Source: Flavobacteriales bacterium (GTDB lineage Bacteria; Bacteroidota; Bacteroidia; Flavobacteriales_D; Crocinitomicaceae). Taken from it: a stretch of DNA of 64,000 nt. Under the pieces are notes generated by a model that saw nothing but the letters and a program-made list of their open reading frames with translations, was not told the DNA's origin and did no database searches. The stretch lies in contig JAKSBJ010000229.1 of NCBI GenBank assembly GCA_022361195.1, forward strand, positions 30,379 to 94,378, in the 5' to 3' direction. The stretch's first letter is position 1, and every line of letters starts with the position of its first letter. Shown here piece by piece: positions 9,154 through 17,329 of the stretch. A program made the position numbers and the translations under genes.

Positions 9154-10288
9154 TGAAGTCGTTGCAATAAGAAGGCACATTCATCAAAACCCGGAACTTT
9201 CTTTTCAGGAATTTGAAACTTCAAAATTTGTTCAGTCCAAACTTGGTGAATGGGGAATTGAATTCAGTATTTTATCAGAAACAGGAGTAGTTGGTTTTAT
9301 TCCATCTCCTAAAGAAGGAGCAGACTGCATTGGTCTTAGAGCTGATATGGATGCTCTCCCTATTTTAGAGCAAAATGAGGTTGAATACAAGTCAAAAAAT
9401 GAAGGTGTCATGCATGCTTGCGGACATGATGTACATACTTCTATTTTATTAGGTACAGCTAAGATTTTAAAAGAATTGCAGGCTGAATTGACTTCTAACA
9501 TCAAACTTATTTTTCAACCTGGTGAAGAAAAATTACCTGGAGGTGCCAGCTTGATGATTGCTGAAAAAGTATTGGAATCCCCCGCCGTTGATCGAATTTA
9601 CGCCTTGCATGTTTTTCCAGAAATGGAAAAGGGAAATATTGGCTTAAAGGCAGGCATGTACATGGCCTCCTGTGATGAAATATACCTTACCGTTAAGGGT
9701 AAAGGAGGACACGCCGCCATGCCACACCAAAACGTTGACCCTATTTATGGAGCTTCAAAAATGATTTTGGCCCTACAGGAATCCATTAAATCTAATAAAC
9801 CCGAAGATGTTCCTTGCGTTTTGGCTTTTGGCCGAATTGAAGGTTTAGGAGCCACTAACGTAATACCTAACGAAGTACACATTCAAGGAACATTCCGAAC
9901 GATGAATGAGGATTGGCGAGCAAAGGCTCATGCCTTAATTCAACAAAAGTCTAAAGAGATTCTGCAAGAAATGGGTGGAGACGTTGACGTAGATATTCGA
10001 GTAGGATACCCCTATCTGGAAAATGATCCTAATCTCACCGAAAAAAGTCGGGAAATTCTAAAAAACCAACTCGGAACAGAACGTGTTCACGATCTACCAT
10101 TAAGAATGACAGGAGAGGATTTTGCATATTTCTCTCAGCAAATTCCTGCAACATTTATTCGCTTAGGTGTTAGAAATGAAGCAAAAGGGATTGTTCATCC
10201 AGTTCATAATGCTAAATTTGATATAGATGAGTCTGCTTTATCGGTAGGTGTTGAAACATTTTTGGCCCTATCTTTGTTAGGTAGGTGA
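9113..10288 (+). CDS. M20-family amidohydrolase / aminoacylase
   Basis: Zinc-dependent M20D-type amidohydrolase (hippurate hydrolase / N-acyl amino acid hydrolase / IAA-amino acid hydrolase group), 391 residues from the ATG at 9113. The metal and catalytic motifs are intact: HIHQNPELSF near the start, GLRADMDALP, MHACGHDVHTSILLG, FQPGEE and LHVFPEME. The C-terminal TGEDFAYF supports the call, and a dimerisation lid domain lies in between. A GTG at 9086 in the same frame is an alternative start, but the ATG at 9113 begins at the expected family N-terminus and follows aaaggag. It overlaps the TauE-like gene by 41 bases. The protein is probably cytoplasmic, and the exact substrate is unknown. 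Confidence 0.92.
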   Translation: MQELIRQKSQEILNEVVAIRRHIHQNPELSFQEFETSKFVQSKLGEWGIEFSILSETGVVGFIPSPKEGADCIGLRADMDALPILEQNEVEYKSKNEGVMHACGHDVHTSILLGTAKILKELQAELTSNIKLIFQPGEEKLPGGASLMIAEKVLESPAVDRIYALHVFPEMEKGNIGLKAGMYMASCDEIYLTVKGKGGHAAMPHQNVDPIYGASKMILALQESIKSNKPEDVPCVLAFGRIEGLGATNVIPNEVHIQGTFRTMNEDWRAKAHALIQQKSKEILQEMGGDVDVDIRVGYPYLENDPNLTEKSREILKNQLGTERVHDLPLRMTGEDFAYFSQQIPATFIRLGVRNEAKGIVHPVHNAKFDIDESALSVGVETFLALSLLGR

Positions 10289-10368
10289 AAAATTGATGGA
10301 GAGAATTGAAACCTTGAAGTCAAAAAATCTGTATTTATTATAAATTAACAACATCTAAAAAGTAAATT

Positions 10369-10608
10369 ATGAAAAAAATGATGATTATGGTTGCAGTTGT
10401 CGGAGGATTAACTGTATTAGCTTCTTGTAAGAAAGATCACACTTGTGAGTGTGTAGTTGAAACTTCTGGTCTTATCAACTCAACAAGTACTGTAGATACT
10501 ACTCTTGCTGACATGACTAAGAAAGATGCTGAAGCTGCTTGTGAAGGATTAAACTCTTCTACTTCTGCATTTGGACAAACAGTTACTTCTACTTGTAGCT
10601 TGAAATAA
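10369..10608 (+). CDS. Cys-containing micro-lipoprotein, copy 1 of a tandem triplet
   Basis: A 79-residue predicted lipoprotein. The signal peptide ends in the lipobox LASC, with lipidated Cys20. Mature protein begins CKKDHTCECVVET and has four more cysteines: a CxC pair right after the anchor, one in AACEGL and one in STCSLK at the end. The middle is Ser/Thr-rich. Two further genes immediately downstream encode the same layout, so this is a local gene family. No known domain was recognised. Four regularly placed cysteines in an exported protein suggest two disulfides. The membrane thioredoxin-like protein at 11322 is a possible, unproven partner. Confidence 0.85.
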   Translation: MKKMMIMVAVVGGLTVLASCKKDHTCECVVETSGLINSTSTVDTTLADMTKKDAEAACEGLNSSTSAFGQTVTSTCSLK

Positions 10609-10643
10609 GTTGAATTTTAGTTCGACGTTCAAATTAGATATTA

Positions 10644-10880
10644 ATGAAAAACGTTATTTGGTTATTGACTGTCGGATTGATGATGGTGTTCACTTCCTGT
10701 AAAAAGGATTACACATGTGAGTGTGTAACTACTACGGAAACACCTAATTCGTCCATAACAGCAACAACAAATACAGCGATCAAGAACACGAAGAAAAACG
10801 CCACCACCATTTGTGATGACGGTGATTCTTCATCAAGTATTGACGATGTGACAACTTCGGTTGAATGTGAAATCAAATAA
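10644..10880 (+). CDS. Cys-containing micro-lipoprotein, copy 2
   Basis: A 78-residue paralogue of the protein at 10369. The lipobox is FTSC and mature protein begins CKKDYTCECVTTTET. The same four extra cysteines are present: the CxC pair, one in TTICDDG and one in SVECEIK. The central segment is Thr/Ser/Asn-rich and carries a KNTKKN patch before the third cysteine, like copy 1. It starts 35 bases after copy 1 ends, so the two probably share a transcript that stops at the hairpin at 10904-10930. Function unknown. Confidence 0.83.
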   Translation: MKNVIWLLTVGLMMVFTSCKKDYTCECVTTTETPNSSITATTNTAIKNTKKNATTICDDGDSSSSIDDVTTSVECEIK

Positions 10881-10903
10881 CTTTATTTCGATATTTGATC
10901 TAA

Positions 10904-10930
10904 GGGAGAATTTATTTCTCCCTTTTTTTA
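10904..10930 (+). terminator. Rho-independent terminator after micro-lipoprotein copy 2
   Basis: Perfect 7-bp stem GGGAGAA (10904-10910) / TTCTCCC (10916-10922) with a 5-base loop, followed by seven T (10923-10929). It separates copy 2 from copy 3. Confidence 0.8.
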
Positions 10931-10954
10931 TTCTTTATCATAAAACACCTCTTA

Positions 10955-11194
10955 ATGAAAAAAACAATCCTCTTGACTTTAACAACGAGCCTCATCGCTT
11001 TAGCTTCATGCAAAAAAGACCACACTTGTACATGTACAACTGTAGTAACTTCTCCCGGTGGAAGTACAACTACTGTTTCTGACACTCTATTATCTGATAT
11101 GTCAAAACGTAAAGCCAAAAAGACTTGTACGGATTGGAACAGTACAAAAACGGTGGTCTCAAATACCATTACAATCGATTGTAAATTGAATTAA
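10955..11194 (+). CDS. Cys-containing micro-lipoprotein, copy 3
   Basis: A 79-residue paralogue of the two preceding genes. The lipobox is LASC and mature protein begins CKKDHTCTCTTVV. The same cysteine spacing follows, with one in KKTCTDW and one in the terminal IDCKLN. The segment VSDTLLSDMSKRKAK parallels VDTTLADMTKKDAE of copy 1 more closely than copy 2 does. It lies between two intrinsic terminators (10904-10930 and 11218-11240), so it is probably transcribed from its own promoter, although no clear one was seen in the 24-base gap. Function unknown. Confidence 0.83.
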   Translation: MKKTILLTLTTSLIALASCKKDHTCTCTTVVTSPGGSTTTVSDTLLSDMSKRKAKKTCTDWNSTKTVVSNTITIDCKLN

Positions 11195-11217
11195 GACTAT
11201 CACACTTTTATATACTC

Positions 11218-11240
11218 GGGGCTTATGCCCCTTTTTTTTG
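11218..11240 (+). terminator. Rho-independent terminator after micro-lipoprotein copy 3
   Basis: Stem GGGGC (11218-11222) / GCCCC (11227-11231), a 4-base loop, then eight T (11232-11239). Compact and canonical. Confidence 0.82.
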
Positions 11241-11321
11241 CTCCTGAATTGTGCTTTTTCACTAATTTTAGTGTCTTAAATTCAGGATCAATCCATATCA
11301 ATACTTTATAAAATTCATTTT

Positions 11322-12023
11322 ATGGCCATTCGACTTATTATAGCCGTTCTTTCACTTAGCATGTGCTTTGTTATTCCGCTGTTTTTCAATGATCTATTGG
11401 AATTTTTCGTTACCAAACTTGGAAGTGGTTGGGTATTTAGCACACTATTCATTCGGCTTTTGGTAGTAATAATGCTCACCATTTGTTTGAGAGAAATTTT
11501 TTCACTTTGGAAAAAAAGTAGAAAAATTAAGGTTTGGATTATCTTTTTAATAGCCCTTTTACCTGGAATTGGAATTTCTATGCTCCATCCAGTTTATGTG
11601 GGAGATTATGGGACACCAGCAGCTAATACAGAAGAAATTGAATTAGACATTACCGAGCTTTCTCAAGCTACAGGAAATGAATTTGAATTGGGGGAAGGGA
11701 ACCACATTATCGCTTTTTTCACTTCAACTTGTCCACATTGTAAAGCCACATCCAATAAGTTGGGAATTAATGTAGAAGCCGGACAAAAAGTTCCTGTAAC
11801 AGTATTCTTTCCTAGTTTGAGAGAAGATGCAGATCGTTTCTTGAATGAGAACAGAGGAACTAAATTTGACTCTTACTGTATTAGTGACCAGGTATTTACC
11901 AACAATGCCGGAAATTCATTTCCAATTACCTTTTTAGTTGATAAAGACGGAAAAACATTGAATTACTGGCGAGGAGATGTTATCAGCTACAACGTTTTGG
12001 ATGATTTATTGGACATGGAGTAA
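11322..12023 (+). CDS. Membrane-anchored thioredoxin-like oxidoreductase
   Basis: A 233-residue protein with about three N-terminal transmembrane helices (residues ~3-24, 35-57, 70-88) and a periplasmic thioredoxin-fold domain. The redox motif is CPHC (Cys137, Cys140) in FFTSTCPHCKATS, and the cis-Pro loop is NSFP with Pro201. The CPHC dipeptide is that of DsbA/TlpA-like proteins, so a role in thiol-disulfide exchange outside the cytoplasm is plausible. Three membrane helices before a TlpA-like domain are also seen in Bacteroidetes DoxX-like fusions. Its position directly after three cysteine-containing lipoprotein genes is suggestive, but a terminator lies between them. Confidence 0.82.
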   Translation: MAIRLIIAVLSLSMCFVIPLFFNDLLEFFVTKLGSGWVFSTLFIRLLVVIMLTICLREIFSLWKKSRKIKVWIIFLIALLPGIGISMLHPVYVGDYGTPAANTEEIELDITELSQATGNEFELGEGNHIIAFFTSTCPHCKATSNKLGINVEAGQKVPVTVFFPSLREDADRFLNENRGTKFDSYCISDQVFTNNAGNSFPITFLVDKDGKTLNYWRGDVISYNVLDDLLDME

Positions 12024-12068
12024 ATGAACAAGCTTTAAACCGAATTGTTATACTAAAAAACATCAGCA

Positions 12069-13310
12069 TTGAAATCCTTTAACATCCCAGAATATTATCG
12101 TTCTCCAATCATTTCACGAGTTAAAAACATTCGTTCGGCGGCTGATAAACGAAAAAAAGATTTTTCTCCGTCCGTTCTGAATTTTGGAAAGGTTGAATTT
12201 GTCTTAGCTCGTCATTTTGGTTTTTGTTTTGGAGTTGAAAATGCCATTGAGATTTCCTATCGTGCTATTGAAGAAAATCCGAACAAACGAATTTTTCTTT
12301 TGAGTCAAATGATTCATAATCCGGGTGTTAACGATGACTTAGAAGCTCACGGCATTCGGTTCATACAAGACACTTTGGGCAATCAACTTATTGATTGGAA
12401 TGAATTAAGTGCTGAGGATATTGTCATTATACCAGCTTTTGGTACCACCGTTGAAATTGAAGAACGACTGAAGAACATTGGTATTGAATTACAACAATAC
12501 GATACTACCTGCCCATTTGTAACCAGAGTTTGGAAAAAGTCGGAGAAGCTAGGAACAGATGATCATACAGTAATTATTCACGGAAAGGATAAACATGAAG
12601 AAACACGGGCGACTTTTTCACACAGTCGCCAGCATGCAAAATCGGTAGTAATTCGGGATATATCAGAAGCCAAAATGCTAGGCGAAGTTATTTTGGGCGA
12701 AAAGAACAAAGCCGATTTTGAACATATTTTTGGAGGAAGGTACAGTGAAAACTTTGATTCGGACCGTGATTTGGATAAAATAGGCGTGGTTAACCAAACT
12801 ACCATGCTTGCATCAGAAACTCAGGAAATTTCGGACTACCTACATCAAATCATGCTTCAAAAATTTGGACAGGAAAAGGTTTCAAATCACTTTGCCAATA
12901 CAAGAGATACCTTGTGTTATGCTACAAACGACAATCAAACCGCTACATCTAACTTATTGAATGAGCAAGCTGACTTAGCCATTGTGGTGGGCGGATATAA
13001 TAGTTCTAATACCTCACATTTAGTGGAGTTATTGGAACAAAATTTTTCAACTTATTTCATCAAAAATGAAGATGAGTTGTTATCTACAAACACGATTCGT
13101 CATTTCAACCTTCACCAAAAAGAAGTACTGGAAAGTGAGAACTATCTTCCTCAAAAAGAACAAATCAGAATTATTTTGACCAGTGGTGCCTCTTGCCCTG
13201 ATGCAACGGTTGACCGCATTATACAAAAAATTCTCTCGTTTACCGGAGCGGACGTGGATTTGGATGAAGTCATGAATAACCTTCAAAAAAAATTCGGCGA
13301 TGGAGTTTAA
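12069..13310 (+). CDS. ispH: 4-hydroxy-3-methylbut-2-enyl diphosphate reductase
   Basis: Last enzyme of the MEP isoprenoid pathway: reduces HMBPP to IPP and DMAPP with a [4Fe-4S] cluster. The three cluster cysteines are visible as Cys53 ([10 protein letters not shown]), Cys148 ([10 protein letters not shown]) and Cys283 (DTLCYATND). Substrate-site motifs are [23 protein letters not shown] and TSGASCPD. At 413 residues it is the long Bacteroidetes form; E. coli IspH is about 316. The start is TTG at 12069 (gcattgaaatcc), since no ATG lies between there and the conserved core. The 3' end overlaps uvrB by 11 bases, so the two genes are probably cotranscribed. Confidence 0.96.
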   Translation: MKSFNIPEYYRSPIISRVKNIRSAADKRKKDFSPSVLNFGKVEFVLARHFGFCFGVENAIEISYRAIEENPNKRIFLLSQMIHNPGVNDDLEAHGIRFIQDTLGNQLIDWNELSAEDIVIIPAFGTTVEIEERLKNIGIELQQYDTTCPFVTRVWKKSEKLGTDDHTVIIHGKDKHEETRATFSHSRQHAKSVVIRDISEAKMLGEVILGEKNKADFEHIFGGRYSENFDSDRDLDKIGVVNQTTMLASETQEISDYLHQIMLQKFGQEKVSNHFANTRDTLCYATNDNQTATSNLLNEQADLAIVVGGYNSSNTSHLVELLEQNFSTYFIKNEDELLSTNTIRHFNLHQKEVLESENYLPQKEQIRIILTSGASCPDATVDRIIQKILSFTGADVDLDEVMNNLQKKFGDGV

Positions 13311-15315
13311 AATAGAGAGTGAATTCAAACCTATGGGTGATCAGCCCGGGGCTATACAACAGCTAGTTGAAGGCTTGAATGAAGGGGTTCCTTTTCAAAC
13401 CCTTCTGGGAGTAACGGGAAGTGGAAAAACCTTTACAATGGCAAATGTCATTGAAGGAGTAAATCGTCCAACACTTATCCTCTCTCACAATAAAACATTA
13501 GCCGCTCAACTATACGGGGAGTTCAAACAGTTTTTTCCTAATAATGCAGTAGAATACTTTGTTTCTTACTACGATTATTATCAGCCTGAAGCATACCTGC
13601 CGGTAACAGACACTTTCATTGAAAAGGACATGTCCATCAATGACGAAATTGAAAAACTACGACTTTCTGCTACCTCTGCCCTACTATCAGGACGACGAGA
13701 TGTGATTATTGTCGCCTCTGTTTCCTGTATTTATGGGATTGGAAATCCGGAAGAATTTCAAAATGGAATTATTGAGATAAAAAAAGGGCAGGAAGTCAGT
13801 CGGAATAAATTCCTTTTACGATTAGTTGAAAATCTATACTCTCGTAACGATACAGCCCCTGAAAGGGGTAATTTTAGAGTAAAAGGAGATACTGTAGATG
13901 TATTTTTAGCTTATGTAGATTATGCGTTAAGAATTATCTTTTGGGGTGATGAAATTGAGCAGATCTACACCTTTGATCCATTAAACAATTCTAAGCTGGA
14001 GGATTTTGATTCAATCAATATCTTCCCCGCCAACATATTTGTTACATCCCAGGCCACTATCAATAAAGCTATTGGTGATATTGAGATTGATTTAGGAAAG
14101 CATTTGGAATACCTGAGAGGAGAAGGCAAAATGCTGGAAGCGAAACGAATTGAAGATAGAGTCACCTACGACCTGGAAATGATTCGAGAATTGGGATATT
14201 GCTCAGGAATTGAGAATTATTCCCGCTATTTTGATCAAAGAGCTCCGGGCTCAAGACCTTTCTGCCTTATTGATTATTTCCCGGACGATTTTGTTTTGAT
14301 GATTGACGAAAGTCATGTGACACTTCCTCAAATTAGAGCCATGTATGGTGGAGATCGTTCGAGAAAGCAAAATTTGGTTGAATTTGGATTCCGCCTACCC
14401 GCCGCAATGGATAATCGACCTTTAAAGTTTGAAGAATTTGAGACCGTCACCGGACAAACGATCTACGTCAGCGCAACTCCGGCCAATTATGAATTGGAGA
14501 ATTCTGAAGGAATTTATGTGGAGCAAATAATTCGTCCAACAGGCTTGTTAGATCCGATTATTGAGGTTCGTCCAAGTAAAAATCAAATTGATGATTTGAT
14601 TGAGGAAATTCAAATTAGACGGGAAAAAGACGAACGTACCCTGGTGACTACCCTAACAAAACGAATGGCAGAAGAACTCCAGAAGTATTTAGATCGATTG
14701 GGAATACCATGTCGATACATTCATTCGGACGTAGATACATTGGAACGAGTTGAAATTTTACGCCAATTGCGTTTGGGAGATTTTGATGTTTTGATTGGAG
14801 TGAACTTACTGAGAGAAGGATTAGATCTTCCGGAAGTATCTTTAGTCGCCATTTTAGATGCCGATAAAGAAGGTTTCTTACGTTCGGAACGGGCCTTGGT
14901 ACAAACTGTTGGTAGAGCAGCTCGTAATGTCAATGGAAGAGTATTGATGTATGCCGATAATATCACGGACTCTATGGATAAGACCATTACGGAAACCAAT
15001 CGTAGAAGGGAAATTCAGGAAGAATACAATCGCGATAATAACATTGTTCCTACTCAAATTAAAAAGTCAAAAGAAAGTATTTTACAACAGACCAAGGTAG
15101 CGGATGGTGATAATGAAACAGCCATTTATGAAATTGAGACCGAAAAGTCCATGGCTGCTGATCCGGTTTTTGATTATATGAGTCAGGAACAAATTGAAAA
15201 AGCCATCAAGAAAACGAAAAAGGAAATGGAGAAAGCGGCCAAAGATCTTGATTTTATTGAGGCGGCACGCTTGAGAGATGAAATGTATGTCTTACAAAAG
15301 AAACTGAATAAATAA
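13300..15315 (+). CDS. uvrB: Excinuclease ABC subunit B
   Basis: DNA-damage recognition helicase of nucleotide excision repair; acts with UvrA and UvrC. Its 671 residues match the usual length. Walker A is GVTGSGKT at residues 37-44, the DNA-strand-separating beta-hairpin includes [12 protein letters not shown], helicase motifs include DESH and VGRAARN, and the C-terminal UVR motif (about 627-671, [13 protein letters not shown]...) binds UvrC. The ATG at 13300 lies inside the ispH 3' end, giving an 11-base overlap in another frame. The stop overlaps the following gene by one base. Confidence 0.98.
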   Translation: MEFKIESEFKPMGDQPGAIQQLVEGLNEGVPFQTLLGVTGSGKTFTMANVIEGVNRPTLILSHNKTLAAQLYGEFKQFFPNNAVEYFVSYYDYYQPEAYLPVTDTFIEKDMSINDEIEKLRLSATSALLSGRRDVIIVASVSCIYGIGNPEEFQNGIIEIKKGQEVSRNKFLLRLVENLYSRNDTAPERGNFRVKGDTVDVFLAYVDYALRIIFWGDEIEQIYTFDPLNNSKLEDFDSINIFPANIFVTSQATINKAIGDIEIDLGKHLEYLRGEGKMLEAKRIEDRVTYDLEMIRELGYCSGIENYSRYFDQRAPGSRPFCLIDYFPDDFVLMIDESHVTLPQIRAMYGGDRSRKQNLVEFGFRLPAAMDNRPLKFEEFETVTGQTIYVSATPANYELENSEGIYVEQIIRPTGLLDPIIEVRPSKNQIDDLIEEIQIRREKDERTLVTTLTKRMAEELQKYLDRLGIPCRYIHSDVDTLERVEILRQLRLGDFDVLIGVNLLREGLDLPEVSLVAILDADKEGFLRSERALVQTVGRAARNVNGRVLMYADNITDSMDKTITETNRRREIQEEYNRDNNIVPTQIKKSKESILQQTKVADGDNETAIYEIETEKSMAADPVFDYMSQEQIEKAIKKTKKEMEKAAKDLDFIEAARLRDEMYVLQKKLNK

Positions 15316-15716
15316 TGGAATTATCAGACGAAATTCTAAACACAATAGAGCACTGTAAAGAATATGCAGTTGATTTATTAACCGAAACCGGGGAAGCTTA
15401 TCCTTTTGGAGCTTTTATTGACACCATTGGGAATGTTCATCCATTGGAAATGGAAATCGACAAAAAAAACGTTCCAACTATCGGAAAGGTAGTAGAAACC
15501 TTAGGTAAATACTGCGAAACTGAAATGGCCGATAACAAAATGAACGGTTATGCACTTTGCTACGAAGTTTCTTACGAACTAGAAGAAGGTCAAAAACAGG
15601 ATGCCATCGCCATTGACTTAAAGCACCAAACGGAGTCAACTCCCCTCTTCTACCTTCCTTTTGAAAAGGCAGAAGAAATGCAAATTGGAGAACTTTTTGC
15701 CGTAGCCCGAAACTAA
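15315..15716 (+). CDS. Cytoplasmic protein of unknown function downstream of uvrB
   Basis: Unrecognised 133-residue acidic protein with no signal peptide or membrane segment. Its ATG shares a base with the uvrB stop (TAATG), so it is translationally coupled to uvrB. Alternating strands and helices are likely (FGAFIDTIGNVHPLEME, then a helix around VVETLGKYCETEM, then YALCYEVSYEL). This would fit a small alpha/beta fold, but no catalytic motif is seen. The stop codon overlaps the convergent CWC-protein stop. A DNA repair role would be guilt by association only. Confidence 0.75.
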   Translation: MELSDEILNTIEHCKEYAVDLLTETGEAYPFGAFIDTIGNVHPLEMEIDKKNVPTIGKVVETLGKYCETEMADNKMNGYALCYEVSYELEEGQKQDAIAIDLKHQTESTPLFYLPFEKAEEMQIGELFAVARN

Positions 15717-15913
15717 TCGGCTTTTCCTTCTTGAGAGTCGATCAGTTCCTTTAAACAATCAGGGCAATAACAACCTTTACTTTCTTGTTCGGGAAGTTGG
15801 ATGATGTGTGGGAGCTGATGACACCAGCATTCTTCGTTTGTCAATTCTACTCCGCATAAAAAGCCTTTCCCACAATTACTGCAGCGACTTCTTTTCCATT
15901 CTTCTTTCATCAT
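15713..15913 (-). CDS. Cysteine-rich CWC-type small protein
   Basis: A 66-residue soluble protein matching the Cys-rich CWC family pattern (PF14375-type): CSNCGKGFLCG, then the family-naming CWC in EECWCHQLP, then GCYCPDCL. The paired cysteines look like a zinc-ribbon arrangement. The family's function is unknown; it is usually a stand-alone short protein. It ends tail-to-tail with the gene at 15315, sharing four bases (CTAA, 15713-15716), and lies 3 bases downstream of the PorP/SprF gene on the same strand, so it could be transcribed with it. Confidence 0.85.
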   Translation of the reverse strand: MMKEEWKRSRCSNCGKGFLCGVELTNEECWCHQLPHIIQLPEQESKGCYCPDCLKELIDSQEGKAD

Positions 15914-15916
15914 GAA

Positions 15917-16831
15917 TTAAAAAGGTGGTACACCAATGGTTTTAAAAACAGGAGTTAATCGGTCTCCAATTCGGAATCCCAAACTCAATTCGTGTCCAAA
16001 TGTTGAAGCAGTTGTTAAAGGAGATGTATTCAATATGAAATAATAAGACAATCTAAACTTCTTGTAATCTCCAACTACGGCAGCAATTAATTCTTGTCGA
16101 GCTCCACCTAAACCAACTCTAATGTTCTTTCCTATTTGCCCAAATTCAGCAAATAAAATTCCTCTCAAATACTGAAATCCGGTTTGGTATCGGTAAGTCG
16201 CCATTGGCATTAAGGCAAATCTTCTTCTTAATCTAAGATGATAAGCTCCATCAACCGAATACTGAATAGGCAGATCATGACTTAAGTGTTCAAAATCTTC
16301 ATTATTAAGATGGTTGGCTGCAAATCCCAAATACCAGTGATCCTGATAAATCATTAATCCAGCTCCAAAAGAAAATTGACTTTCTTGGAAGCTTGGTGCA
16401 CCTGTAAAATAACTTTCTTGTTTAATTCTGGTCATTCCCGGAGCAACACCTAAACTAATGGCCATTTTCTTAAAAATGAACTGATAATTGATGTTAACGG
16501 TTAGTTGACTGTAGGCGTTTGAAAAGAACTGATCAGCTTTAATTCGTTCGTCAGAATAACTCACTCCCATTCCAATAGCACCAAAACGTTTTTCCTCTTT
16601 ATTTTCAAGGGAGAGTTTATATTCAGCATTTCCCAAATATGTCCCATGATACTGAATGTCAAAAGGAAAATTAAGCCTGCTTGTTACGCTAGCGGATACC
16701 TTGTTCCAACTACCATATGAGGCTGGATTTTGATATTGAGGAGTTAAGCCTTCAGAAAAATAGTAAGGATCTAATTGACTGTTTGCGGTAAAAACAGATA
16801 GCAAAAAAATGTAGAAAACAAATCGTCTCAT
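15917..16831 (-). CDS. PorP/SprF family T9SS-associated outer-membrane protein
   Basis: A 304-residue outer-membrane protein with signal peptide MRRFVFYIFLLSVFTANSQ. The start of the mature protein, PYYFSEGLTPQYQNPASYG, and the barrel strands (LSLGFRIGDRLTPVFKT at the end) are typical of PorP/SprF. These proteins work with the type IX secretion machine, often tethering a specific large adhesin or cargo encoded next door. Here no gigantic partner adjoins it; the neighbours are a CWC protein and a small membrane protein, so the partner is not obvious. It supports the view that the organism has T9SS, whose core genes are not in this window. Confidence 0.88.
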   Translation of the reverse strand: MRRFVFYIFLLSVFTANSQLDPYYFSEGLTPQYQNPASYGSWNKVSASVTSRLNFPFDIQYHGTYLGNAEYKLSLENKEEKRFGAIGMGVSYSDERIKADQFFSNAYSQLTVNINYQFIFKKMAISLGVAPGMTRIKQESYFTGAPSFQESQFSFGAGLMIYQDHWYLGFAANHLNNEDFEHLSHDLPIQYSVDGAYHLRLRRRFALMPMATYRYQTGFQYLRGILFAEFGQIGKNIRVGLGGARQELIAAVVGDYKKFRLSYYFILNTSPLTTASTFGHELSLGFRIGDRLTPVFKTIGVPPF

Positions 16832-16936
16832 TATTGCACGGATTTTAAGTTACGATTGGTCATCTCTGGTTTGGTTATTTCTAAAACAAACAATTGCTTA
16901 AAATGTTACATGCAATTGTTTTTTTATCTTCAAAGT

Positions 16937-17227
16937 ATGAAAACTTCTCGTCTCGTTCCGGCCATTATTTTGGATGCTTTAGCTATTGTACTGGCTATTT
17001 TAGGTTACAATGATTATTACAAGGCCACTGTTTTAAATGATTATTTGGACACACCCTTTTTTGGAGATTTAAATGCTTCGGCTCAAAAATCGCACGAACT
17101 GTATTACAAACTTGAATTTGGTGGAGCTGCTGTGGCTTTTATTATTGCAGCTGTTTTAATTGTTAAAGGAGTGAAAGAGAAAAAAGCTGAAAACCAACAA
17201 AAAAATGAATGGAAGGATATTCGGTGA
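16937..17227 (+). CDS. Small two-helix membrane protein of unknown function
   Basis: A 96-residue protein from the ATG at 16937 (MKTSRLVPAIILDA). An upstream in-frame start at 16856 would add 27 residues with poor coding character, so it was not used. Two membrane segments are visible, at about residues 7-23 and 63-81, with a polar loop containing LNASAQKSHELYYKLEFG between them. The C-terminus is charged (KGVKEKKAENQQKNEWK). No family was recognised. It precedes the sensor/phosphatase gene by about 100 bases on the same strand. Confidence 0.65.
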   Translation: MKTSRLVPAIILDALAIVLAILGYNDYYKATVLNDYLDTPFFGDLNASAQKSHELYYKLEFGGAAVAFIIAAVLIVKGVKEKKAENQQKNEWKDIR

Positions 17228-17329
17228 TGATTCTAAACTCAAAGAATGCCCTTAAATTGTCTTATTTCTAGCCACTTAATTACGCTTTTATTTCTAATTT
17301 CGTTTCGTTTTAGAGCCTTACTTCCCAAA

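Larger units (their letters stand above)
10369..11194 (+). repeat. Tandem triplet of paralogous micro-lipoprotein genes
   Basis: Three consecutive same-strand genes (10369-10608, 10644-10880, 10955-11194) encode 79-, 78- and 79-residue proteins that share the lipobox-SCKKD[HY]TCxC opening, a Thr/Ser-rich middle, a Lys-rich patch before Cys, and a terminal Cys followed by 2-3 residues. DNA between copies has diverged, so the amplification is old. A terminator separates copies 2 and 3, and another follows copy 3. Confidence 0.85.

Noticed and set aside
10861..11169. Frames at 10861-11082 (+) and 10912-11169 (-)
   Set aside because: Shadows of the third micro-lipoprotein; both lack export signals and the family's cysteine pattern.
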